The notes under the pieces were generated by a model. It was not told the origin of the DNA and did no database searches. It saw only the letters and a list, made by a program, of their open reading frames with translations. A stretch of 5,411 bases of DNA from Deltaproteobacteria bacterium (GTDB lineage: Bacteria; Desulfobacterota; Desulfobaccia; Desulfobaccales; Desulfobaccaceae), in NCBI GenBank assembly GCA_016874895.1, contig VGSX01000250.1, forward strand, positions 1-5,411. The letters run 5' to 3'. Of the stretch, positions 1 to 5,178 are shown piece after piece; the first letter of the stretch is position 1, and the number at the start of each line of letters is the position of its first letter. The position numbers were made by a program, and so were the translations under genes.

Positions 1-2
1 GC

Positions 3-20
3 CGCAGGCTTTAGCCTGCG
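3..20. repeat. Short perfect hairpin, REP-like, copy A
   Basis: An 8-bp perfect inverted repeat with a 2-nt loop: CGCAGGCT (3-10), TT, AGCCTGCG (13-20). It has the same architecture as the hairpin at 55-72, with paired substitutions in the stem. No T-run follows, so it does not look like a terminator. It resembles REP-type intergenic palindromes; mobilisation by a REP-associated transposase is inference only. Confidence 0.6.
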
Positions 21-54
21 AAAGGAACGACCTGATTGGTATTCGGCAACTAAG

Positions 55-72
55 CGCAACCTAAAGGTTGCG
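55..72. repeat. Short perfect hairpin, REP-like, copy B
   Basis: CGCAACCT (55-62), AA, AGGTTGCG (65-72): an 8-bp stem with a 2-nt loop. Compared with copy A, the fifth and sixth stem positions change from G,G to A,C, and the opposite arm changes to match, so pairing is kept. The same outer CGCA...TGCG ends suggest one repeat family. Confidence 0.6.
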
Positions 73-136
73 GCTACAAATCGCCTAGTTTAGGTTAAAT
101 CTTTCTCCTGAAGGAAAAAAAGTAAACTCGGCAGCA

Positions 137-152
137 CCGATCTCCTGATCGG
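137..152. repeat. Short hairpin in upstream repeat cluster
   Basis: CCGATC (137-142), TCCT, GATCGG (147-152) form a 6-bp stem that can be extended past one mismatch by a further GC pair on each side. It lies directly before the 10-bp hairpin at 162-183 and probably belongs to the same cluster. No T-tract follows. Confidence 0.4.
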
Positions 153-161
153 CGCCCTAAG

Positions 162-183
162 GCACAGACCTGGAGGTCTGTGC
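162..183. repeat. 10-bp perfect hairpin in upstream repeat cluster
   Basis: GCACAGACCT (162-171), GG, AGGTCTGTGC (174-183) form a perfect 10-bp stem with a 2-nt loop. This is the strongest palindrome of the non-coding stretch before the first gene. The sequence after it is not T-rich (TCCTGCTTAA), so it is read as a REP-like element rather than an intrinsic terminator. It could still block exonucleases or transcription entering from upstream. Confidence 0.6.
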
Positions 184-191
184 TCCTGCTT

Positions 192-206
192 AAATGAAAA
201 TCATTT
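192..206. promoter_or_regulatory. Fur-box-like palindrome upstream of the TIGR03790 gene
   Basis: AAATGA, AAA, TCATTT is a perfect 6-bp inverted repeat with a 3-nt spacer. Its core ATGAAAATCAT differs at one base from the core ATGATAATCAT of the classical Fur box; over the full 19-bp consensus I count 13 matches. It lies about 46 bp before the chosen start at 253, a plausible operator position. No clear -35/-10 pair is visible beside it, and an AT-rich palindrome this short can occur by chance. Confidence 0.25.
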
Positions 207-252
207 CCTCGCCTCCAGGTTGCCCTCGGGAGCGAGGAGAGACTATATACCC

Positions 253-1866
253 ATGAAACCCATTACCCTCCTGGCCTTCTTCGTCTGGCTGGCTCTAACG
301 TTCGCCCCCTCCCCGGCTTTGGCCCTGAGCCCCGTAGATCTGATCATCGTCTATAACCGCAATCTGCCGCAGAGCCGGGAGGTGGCGCAGTATTATGCCG
401 GCCAGCGTCAGGTGCCGTCCGAAAACCTCCTGGCCGTGGACGTATCCACCGGTGAGGGCATGAGCCGGGAGGACTACGAGGAGCAGCTGGCCGGGCCGGT
501 GCGGGCCAGGGTCCGGCAGTTCCAGGCCGCGGGCCGGCAGCCGGCCGTGCTCCTGGTCTACGGTATCCCCCTGCGGGTGGACGATCCCCTGTTTTCCCGC
601 TGGTTCAACCAGGACCAGGAGTTTCTTAACCTGGCCCAGGCCAAGGCCCGGGAGCTCACCGACCTCTGCTGGCGTCTCAACCTCCGGCTGCAGGCCCTGC
701 TCACCGGCCAGGATCACGCCCCCGCCGAGGTCCCCCCCTCAGCGGAGGTGGTGCGCCGGACCCGGCAGACCCTGGAGCAGGCCCTGAACTTCCTGGAGCA
801 GAAACCGCCCCGCCCGGGCTTCGATCTGAAACGGACCGCGGTGGCCTCCCAGATCATTCAACTGGCCGGTTCCGGGCCGGAGTATGACGCCTACCTCCGG
901 AGCGTCCGCAAGCGCCGGGGCGGGCCGCCCCCGCCGCTGCCGCCCCAGCTGCAGTATTATGCGCTCCTGAAGACCGGGCAGGAGGAAGCCGCCTTCCGGG
1001 GCATCGTGCCGGAGACCGCCCTGGAGCTGGCCCCCTCCGTCCGCCACACCGACGGCCTCCTGGGGGAGCTGCTCTTCTGGGAGGAGGCGGCCGAGATTTA
1101 CCGCAACCCCCAGACCAAGGCGGCGGTGGACAGCGAACTCACCCTGGCCCTGGCCGGAGAGTATCAGACGGCCCGCTGGCTGCCCAATCCCTTTCTGCCG
1201 GGCCATGACCGGCTGCCCTTCATCGCCGGGCTGCGGCAAGACACCCTGATGGTGGGGCGCCTGGACGGCCCCACCCCGGCCATCGCCAAACGCCTGGTGG
1301 ACGATGCCTTGGCCGTGGAAAAGACCGGCCTCAGCGGCGCCTTTTATATCGACGCCCGGGGGCTGCCCGACGGCCCCGAGGCCGATGCCTACGGCCGCTT
1401 CGACGGCCGCCTGCGCCGCCTCGCCGACCTCATGAAACAGCAGACCTCCCTCACCGTAATCCTGGATAATCAGCCGGCCCTCTTTCTGCCCGGGTCCTCC
1501 CCCCAGGCCGCCCTCTACGTGGGCTGGTACTCCCTGCGGCATTACGTGGACGCCTTCACCTGGCAGCCCGGGGCCGTGGCCTTCCACGTGGCCAGCTCCG
1601 AGTGCGCCACCCTGCGGCAGCCCGGCAGCAACGTCTGGTGCAAGCGGCTCCTGGAAAAAGGCGTGGCCGCCACCCTGGGGCCCGTGGCCGAACCCTACCT
1701 GTCCTCCTTCCCCCTCCCCGACGAGTTTTTCCCGCTGCTCCTCAGCGGCCGCCTCCCCCTCCTGGAGGTCTATTTCCGCACCACGCCCTACCTCTCCTGG
1801 CGCCAGGTCCTCATCGGCGACCCGCTCTACACCCCCTTTAAAACGAACCCGGCAATCACCGACTGA
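253..1866 (+). CDS. TIGR03790 family secreted protein, function unknown
   Basis: Predicted exported protein of 537 aa. The ATG at 253 is chosen because a GAGGAG ribosome site lies at 234-239 and a clean signal peptide follows: Lys at residue 2, a hydrophobic stretch to about residue 20, and an Ala-X-Ala-like cut after SPALA near residue 24. An in-frame TTG at 220 would place 11 polar residues before the signal. The mature N-terminus carries the family-like pattern IIVYNRNLPQSREVAQYYA (about 31-49). The middle holds an Arg/Pro-rich variable section (about 130-250). The second half holds VDSELTLAL (about 292), a conserved RLDGP (336-340), YVGWYS (422-427), SSECATL with Cys451, AEPYL, and a terminal GDPLYTPF (522-529). 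From memory, TIGR03790 proteins are sporadically distributed and occur in genomes with exosortase sorting systems. The late GDP motif and Cys block recall caspase/gingipain-like C25 folds, but this is inference and no enzyme activity can be claimed. It is a single gene, convergent with truA. The family call is from recall of the pattern, not a search. Confidence 0.8.
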   Translation: MKPITLLAFFVWLALTFAPSPALALSPVDLIIVYNRNLPQSREVAQYYAGQRQVPSENLLAVDVSTGEGMSREDYEEQLAGPVRARVRQFQAAGRQPAVLLVYGIPLRVDDPLFSRWFNQDQEFLNLAQAKARELTDLCWRLNLRLQALLTGQDHAPAEVPPSAEVVRRTRQTLEQALNFLEQKPPRPGFDLKRTAVASQIIQLAGSGPEYDAYLRSVRKRRGGPPPPLPPQLQYYALLKTGQEEAAFRGIVPETALELAPSVRHTDGLLGELLFWEEAAEIYRNPQTKAAVDSELTLALAGEYQTARWLPNPFLPGHDRLPFIAGLRQDTLMVGRLDGPTPAIAKRLVDDALAVEKTGLSGAFYIDARGLPDGPEADAYGRFDGRLRRLADLMKQQTSLTVILDNQPALFLPGSSPQAALYVGWYSLRHYVDAFTWQPGAVAFHVASSECATLRQPGSNVWCKRLLEKGVAATLGPVAEPYLSSFPLPDEFFPLLLSGRLPLLEVYFRTTPYLSWRQVLIGDPLYTPFKTNPAITD

Positions 1867-1880
1867 TACTGTGTTACCCT

Positions 1881-1916
1881 GTAGGGGCAGGCCCCCGTGC
1901 CTGCCCGAGGAAAATA
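1881..1916. repeat. 36-bp REP-like hairpin repeat, copy 1
   Basis: First copy of a 36-bp direct repeat. It contains an 8-bp perfect stem GGGCAGGC (1885-1892) / GCCTGCCC (1899-1906) with a CCCCGT loop, followed by an A-rich tail. It starts 14 bp after the stop codon of the TIGR03790 gene. The A-rich rather than T-rich tail argues against a plus-strand intrinsic terminator. Repeats of this 'GTAGGGGCAGGC' type are known as abundant intergenic elements in several bacteria with large genomes (recall, not searched). Confidence 0.75.
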
Positions 1917-1936
1917 TGATAGCATGAAAATCCCCC

Positions 1937-1972
1937 GTAGGGGCAGGCCCCCGTGCCTGCCCGAAGAAAATA
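1937..1972. repeat. 36-bp REP-like hairpin repeat, copy 2
   Basis: Second copy, same orientation, 56 bp downstream of copy 1 and differing at a single base (GAGG to GAAG after the stem). The stem is 1941-1948 / 1955-1962. Both copies keep the same A-rich tail and are followed within about 12 bp by CATGA, which suggests tandem duplication of a unit of roughly 56 bp. The first bases can also pair with the preceding CCCC (1933-1936 with 1940-1943). Confidence 0.75.
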
Positions 1973-2046
1973 ATTTCATGACCGGGGGGCCGCCCCCTTG
2001 GCTCCCAGGCCGACGCAGGGATAGCACTGCAAGGGAAGAGGCGGCT

Positions 2047-2850
2047 TTAGAGGGTTAGGGCAGTATCGTATATGACCTCCACCAGGTATAAACCGGCGGC
2101 CGGGGCAGTGGGACCGGCCAGGCGGCGGTCTCTGGCGGCCAGTATACCTTTCAGGTCCGCCGGGACCCGCTTCCCCCATCCCACCTCCACGAGGGTGCCC
2201 ACCAGGGCCCGGACCATGCCCCGCAAGAAGCCGTTGGCGGTAATGCGAAAATATCGCCAGCCGCCGGGCCTCTCCTCCCAATGAGCCGCCATCACGTTTC
2301 TGACGGCGGATTTTACCGAGCCGCCGCTGGCCTGGAAGCTGCTGAAGTCGTGTTCCCCCACGATAAACGCGGTGGCCTGCTGCAGGCGCCCCGGGTCCAG
2401 GGGTTTGGCCAGCCACCAGCATCTATGCCGGTGCAGGGGAGAGGGGACCGGGCGGTTTAAGATGCGGTATTCGTAGGTCTTGGCCCGGGCGTCGTAGCGG
2501 GCGTGGAAGGTCGGGGGTGCTTCCCGGGCCTCCAGGACGGCGATTTCCCGGGGCAACAGGCTGTTCAGACCCTCCCGGAAGGCCCCCAGGGGCAGCGCCG
2601 CCTGGGTGACAAGATGCGCCACCTGCCCCAGGGCATGCACCCCGGCGTCAGTCCGGCCGGAGCCGTGCAACCGCACTTCCTGGCCGGTGAGCCGGTGCAA
2701 GCAATTTTCCAGGACTTCCTGAATGCTCGAGGCATTGCTCTGACGCTGCCAGCCGTGATAGGCGGACCCGTCGTATTCCAGGGTCAGTCGGATGGTGCGC
2801 GGCGGTGGATAGGCGGGTGGATCGGAGGAGAGGTTTTTGTCGGGACCCAT
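2047..2850 (-). CDS. truA: tRNA pseudouridine(38-40) synthase TruA
   Basis: Converts uridine to pseudouridine at positions 38-40 of the tRNA anticodon arm, in the cytoplasm. The 267-aa length fits the family (E. coli about 270). Visible TruA motifs in order: LEYDGSAYHGWQRQ (about 24-37), SGRTDAGVHA containing the catalytic aspartate Asp68 (about 64-73), FHARYDARAKTYEYR (115-129), HDFSSF (167-172), a basic NGFLRGMVR RNA-binding segment, and the terminal AGPTAPAAGLYL. About 18 extra residues rich in Pro/Ser precede the first strand compared with typical homologues. The ATG at 2850 shares one base with the argC stop (TGATG). No good ribosome site lies upstream of it, so translation is probably coupled to argC. 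An alternative TTG one codon earlier is less likely. It is convergent with the plus-strand secreted-protein gene. Confidence 0.97.
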   Translation of the reverse strand: MGPDKNLSSDPPAYPPPRTIRLTLEYDGSAYHGWQRQSNASSIQEVLENCLHRLTGQEVRLHGSGRTDAGVHALGQVAHLVTQAALPLGAFREGLNSLLPREIAVLEAREAPPTFHARYDARAKTYEYRILNRPVPSPLHRHRCWWLAKPLDPGRLQQATAFIVGEHDFSSFQASGGSVKSAVRNVMAAHWEERPGGWRYFRITANGFLRGMVRALVGTLVEVGWGKRVPADLKGILAARDRRLAGPTAPAAGLYLVEVIYDTALTL

Positions 2851-3887
2851 CAAGGCGTCCAGGGCACGATCTCGAGTCCCTGGGTTTCGGGAAAACCCAG
2901 CATGAGGTTCATGTTATGCACCGCCTGGCCGGAGGCCCCCCGGGTCAGGTTGTCGATGGCGGACACAATGATCAGGCGGAGGGTGCGTTTGTCCAGGCGA
3001 ATAGCCAGGTCGCAGAAGTTGGAGCCCCGCACGGCCGCGGTGTTGGGCAGGGTGTCGGGCGGGCAGAGGCGAATAAACGGCTCCTGGTGGTAAAACCGCT
3101 GATAGGCGGCGAGTATCTCTCCTTCGGCGGCCGGCTTTTTCGGGGTGGCATAGATCGTGGCCAGAATCCCCCGGTTCATGGGCACCAGGTGGGGGGTAAA
3201 GGTGATCTGCAGGGGTTCCTCCGCCAGGCGGCTCAATTCCTGCTCCATTTCCGGGGTGTGCCGGTGTCCGGCCACCTTGTAGGCCCGGAAGCCGTCGTTT
3301 ACTTCGCAGTAGAGGGTGCTCAGGCTGACCCCGCGGCCGGCGCCGCTGACCCCCGATTTGCAGTCGGCAATAATGCCGTGTGGTTCGATGAGACCTTCCC
3401 GCAACAAGGGGGCCAGGCCCAGAATGACGCTGGTGGGGTAGCAGCCGGGGTTGCCCACCAGTCTGGCCGCGGCGATGGCCTCCCGGTAAAGTTCCGGCAG
3501 GCCGTAGACCGCCTCGGCCAAAAGATGCGGGGCGGTATGTTCCTGATACCAGTCCTCGTACACGGCCCGGTCCCGAAACCGGAAGTCGGCGCTCAGGTCC
3601 ACCACCCTGGCACCGGCCTCCAGCAGGGCGGGAATGACCGCCATGGCCGTCTGGTGGGGCAGGGCCACGAAAAAGAGCTCTGCCATCCCGGCCAGTCTGG
3701 CCGGATCAGGCCAGGAGAAATTCAGGGGACAGATACCCGCCAGGGCCGGGAAAACCGCGCTCACCGGCTTGCCGTCATATTCCCGGGAGGTGGCCGCGGT
3801 GACCGTTACCCCCGGATGCCGGGCCAGGAGCCGCAGGAGTTCCAGGCCGGTGTATCCCGAACCGCCGATGATGGCAACTTTAACCAC
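2850..3887 (-). CDS. argC: N-acetyl-gamma-glutamyl-phosphate reductase ArgC
   Basis: NADPH-dependent reduction of N-acetyl-glutamyl phosphate to N-acetyl-glutamate semialdehyde, third step of arginine biosynthesis, cytoplasmic. 345 aa, the usual size for the long bacterial type. The N-terminal nucleotide-binding loop GGSGYTG (8-14) opens a Rossmann fold; VDLSADFRFRD (96-106) follows. The active-site block GNPGCYPTS (145-153) holds the catalytic Cys149, and KVAGHRHTPE (204-213) supplies the conserved histidine region. The C-terminal half carries PHLVPMNRGI and the family-typical GASGQAVHNMNLMLG. The start is GTG at 3887, supported by AGGAA six bases upstream; no in-frame ATG lies near it. The gene follows rpsI on the same strand after about 190 bp and overlaps truA by one base. 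From memory, rplM-rpsI-argC order recurs in deltaproteobacteria. No Arg-box or separate strong promoter is evident. Confidence 0.97.
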   Translation of the reverse strand: MVKVAIIGGSGYTGLELLRLLARHPGVTVTAATSREYDGKPVSAVFPALAGICPLNFSWPDPARLAGMAELFFVALPHQTAMAVIPALLEAGARVVDLSADFRFRDRAVYEDWYQEHTAPHLLAEAVYGLPELYREAIAAARLVGNPGCYPTSVILGLAPLLREGLIEPHGIIADCKSGVSGAGRGVSLSTLYCEVNDGFRAYKVAGHRHTPEMEQELSRLAEEPLQITFTPHLVPMNRGILATIYATPKKPAAEGEILAAYQRFYHQEPFIRLCPPDTLPNTAAVRGSNFCDLAIRLDKRTLRLIIVSAIDNLTRGASGQAVHNMNLMLGFPETQGLEIVPWTP

Positions 3888-3893
3888 GTTATG

Positions 3894-3898
3894 TTCCT
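3894..3898 (-). promoter_or_regulatory. Ribosome binding site of argC
   Basis: On the minus strand AGGAA lies six bases before the GTG at 3887. Good spacing makes GTG the best start, and the protein then begins directly with the MVKVAIIGG strand expected for ArgC. Confidence 0.65.
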
Positions 3899-3977
3899 GG
3901 TCTGTGCCGATTGTGTCACCTTAGAGACCATGGCGCCCTGCCTCTGGGCTCTCAGCGTCTCTGGGGTGAATTTTTTT

Positions 3978-4016
3978 AATCAAAATGGCCAGGAGCAAGG
4001 GGAGCAGTTCCTGGCC
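3978..4016 (-). terminator. Candidate intrinsic terminator after rplM-rpsI
   Basis: Read on the minus strand, GGCCAGGA (4016-4009) pairs perfectly with TCCTGGCC (3994-3987) around a 14-nt loop and is followed by ATTTTGATT. An 8-bp GC-rich stem plus a partial T-run is compatible with an intrinsic terminator about 65 bp past the rpsI stop. The loop is long and the T-tract is interrupted, so termination is probably leaky, which would allow some read-through into argC-truA. Confidence 0.4.
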
Positions 4017-4079
4017 GATTGTTTCAGAGATGTGATCCCACAGGCCGGCGTGGGCCTTTAACTCCGGAAAGACTGAAAA

Positions 4080-4475
4080 TTAACGCTTGGAATACTGATA
4101 CCGGGCCCGGGCCCCGCGTTGGCCGTATTTTTTCCGCTCTTTGATGCGGGCGTCCCGGGTCAGGAAGCCGGCTTTTTTGAGCACCGGCCGGAACTCGGGA
4201 TTGAGGGTCAGGAGGGCCTTGCTGATCCCCTGTTTAATGGCGCCGGCCTGGCCGAAGATGCCGCCTCCCAGGACGTTGACATGGATGTCCAGGTCCGGGC
4301 CGACGTTAACCAAATCCAGGGGCTGGCGAATAATCATGCGGGAAATTTCCACCGGGAAGTAGTCCTCAAATTCCCGATTGTTGACCACGATCTTACCGTT
4401 TCCGGGGCGCAGGTAAATGCGGGCGATGGAGTTCTTTCTCTTGCCGACGGCATGGATATTGAAGGTTGGAGCCAT
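4080..4475 (-). CDS. rpsI: 30S ribosomal protein S9 (uS9)
   Basis: Small-subunit protein of the 30S head; its C-terminal tail reaches the P-site tRNA. 131 aa with the chosen start, against 130 in E. coli. Visible landmarks: HAVGKRKNSIARI (8-20), the uS9 signature beginning GGGIFGQAGAIKQG (70-83), GFLTRDAR...ERKKYG (103-118), and the nearly universal terminal SKR with the tRNA-contacting last arginine. The ATG at 4475 is preferred because the conserved S9 core follows at once and a GAGAGA stretch precedes it. An ATG at 4487 would overlap the rplM stop as ATGA and add four residues, and is a real alternative. A much longer in-frame upstream extension lies inside rplM and is not S9-like. Second gene of the rplM-rpsI operon, 8 bp after rplM. 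Confidence 0.97.
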   Translation of the reverse strand: MAPTFNIHAVGKRKNSIARIYLRPGNGKIVVNNREFEDYFPVEISRMIIRQPLDLVNVGPDLDIHVNVLGGGIFGQAGAIKQGISKALLTLNPEFRPVLKKAGFLTRDARIKERKKYGQRGARARYQYSKR

Positions 4476-4483
4476 AGTCTCTC

Positions 4484-4924
4484 TCATGAAGTGGTTTGCA
4501 GAGCCAGGGGCTCTGGTTTTTGAGCCTGGTGGGGATGCTCGTCGCCGGTATATACCTTTAATTTTTTGAGCAACCGTCTCCCCAGACTGTTTTTGGGCAA
4601 CATGCCCCACACCGCCTGCCGCAACACGTTTTCCGGTTTGGCCTGCATCGCCTGGCGGGCGGTGGTGGCCTTGATACCGCCTATATAGCCGCTATGACGG
4701 TAATAGACTTTTTTATCGAGTTTACCCCCGCTAAACAGAGCCTTGTCGGCATTGATGACCACCACGAAATCCCCGGTATCGCAGTGCGGGGTGAAAATGG
4801 GCTTGGTCTTGCCGCGCAGAATCATGGCTATCTGGGTGGCCAGGCGACCGATAATCTGGTCTTTGGCATCAACCACATACCATCTTTTCACAACATCTTT
4901 TTCACGAGCCACAAAGGTTTTCAT
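4484..4924 (-). CDS. rplM: 50S ribosomal protein L13 (uL13)
   Basis: Early-assembling large-subunit protein that binds 23S rRNA. 146 aa, close to the E. coli 142; the small excess is a C-terminal tail ending EPLALQTTS. Family landmarks in order: WYVVDAKDQIIGRLA (15-29), GDFVVVINADK (51-61), YYRHSGYIGG (74-83), and the L13 signature region AVWGMLPKNSLGRR (104-117) with LKVYTGDEHPHQAQ (122-135). The ATG at 4924 has GGAG six bases upstream. A strong promoter lies just before it (4954-4982), giving a predicted leader of only about 20-25 nt. First gene of the two-gene operon with rpsI. Confidence 0.98.
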   Translation of the reverse strand: MKTFVAREKDVVKRWYVVDAKDQIIGRLATQIAMILRGKTKPIFTPHCDTGDFVVVINADKALFSGGKLDKKVYYRHSGYIGGIKATTARQAMQAKPENVLRQAVWGMLPKNSLGRRLLKKLKVYTGDEHPHQAQKPEPLALQTTS

Positions 4925-4953
4925 AACTATCTCCAGAAATATCGAAACAGTTT

Positions 4954-4982
4954 TTTATACCTATAAATATTCCCCTTGTCAA
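4954..4982 (-). promoter_or_regulatory. Sigma70-type promoter of rplM-rpsI
   Basis: On the minus strand a perfect -35 box TTGACA (4982-4977) is separated by exactly 17 bp from TATAAA (4959-4954), five of six matches to the -10 consensus. Transcription would start near 4947, about 22 bases before the rplM ATG and just ahead of its GGAG site (4931-4934). The AT-rich spacer and discriminator contrast with the GC-rich surroundings. A leader this short leaves little room for an RNA-structure autoregulatory element. Confidence 0.85.
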
Positions 4983-5001
4983 GCACAGGCGCCAGAAAAT
5001 C

Positions 5002-5115
5002 TTAGATGACAAAAATGGGGTCATCAGAGGCCTCCCGCTCCCCTCCCCTGGGCTCGTGGGAGCGGTCGAAATCACGTTTTTGCCGATATTTTCGTAAAGA
5101 TTCATCCTGACTCAT
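5002..5115 (-). pseudogene. Truncated LigD-type 3'-phosphoesterase N-terminus (37 codons)
   Basis: A short ORF, ATG at 5115 with GGGGA five bases upstream, stop TAA at 5004-5002. The product starts MSQDESLRKYRQKRDFDRSH, continues through EPRGG (21-25), and ends DDPIFVI. This matches, from recall, the opening of LigD 3'-phosphoesterase (PE) domains: L..Y..KRDF, then EP.G, a linker, then F.VQKH leading to LHYD(L/F)R. The ORF stops exactly where the QKH and LHYDFRLE core with the catalytic histidine and metal ligands should begin, and the bases after the stop do not encode it in that frame. It therefore cannot be an active phosphoesterase. It could be a degraded remnant, or a small protein that only looks similar. 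It sits 63 bp after the PEBP gene on the same strand, with the rplM promoter starting 19 bp beyond its stop. Confidence 0.55.
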
Positions 5116-5178
5116 ACCGGTCCCCGAAGCAGGCCGGGCTCATGGTGTCAAAGGGGAGCCAGCTTCTGCAAGAAAATA

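Noticed and set aside
220..252. TTG start giving 11 extra N-terminal residues for the TIGR03790 protein
   Set aside because: It would put a polar Arg/Asp-containing segment before the signal peptide, and the GAGGAG site at 234-239 fits the ATG at 253.
739..1587. Minus-strand open frame of 282 codons antisense to the TIGR03790 gene
   Set aside because: Low-complexity Gly/Gln/Pro-rich translation typical of an antisense frame in GC-rich coding DNA; the plus-strand protein has a signal peptide and family motifs.
1984..1997. GGGGG/CCCCC hairpin as a terminator for either convergent gene
   Set aside because: The stem is only about 5 bp and no T-run follows directly on either strand.
1827..2027. 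Minus-strand ORF with an internally repeated peptide (SSGRHGGLPLRG and a relative)
   Set aside because: The repetition is just translation of the two 36-bp hairpin repeats, a common source of spurious gene calls.
2805..4061. Long plus-strand open frame of 418 codons antisense to argC
   Set aside because: It is a shadow of argC: composition is Gly/Gln/Arg/His-rich with no recognisable domain, and ArgC on the other strand is unambiguous.
3921..4079. In-frame open stretch of 52 codons after the rpsI stop, encoding a partly amphipathic peptide, possible read-through extension or small gene
   Set aside because: There is no ATG or GTG start in that frame with a ribosome site, the S9 C-terminus SKR is already the normal end, and the stretch contains the candidate terminator hairpin. 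Open frames of this length are common at this GC content.
4476..4610. Upstream extension of rpsI by 45 codons
   Set aside because: It lies inside rplM in another frame and the added residues do not resemble S9; known S9 proteins are about 130 aa.
4902..5105. 67-codon minus-strand ORF crossing the rplM promoter and start
   Set aside because: It reads through the promoter and the rplM start region, has no recognisable similarity, and overlaps the better-supported phosphoesterase-like frame.
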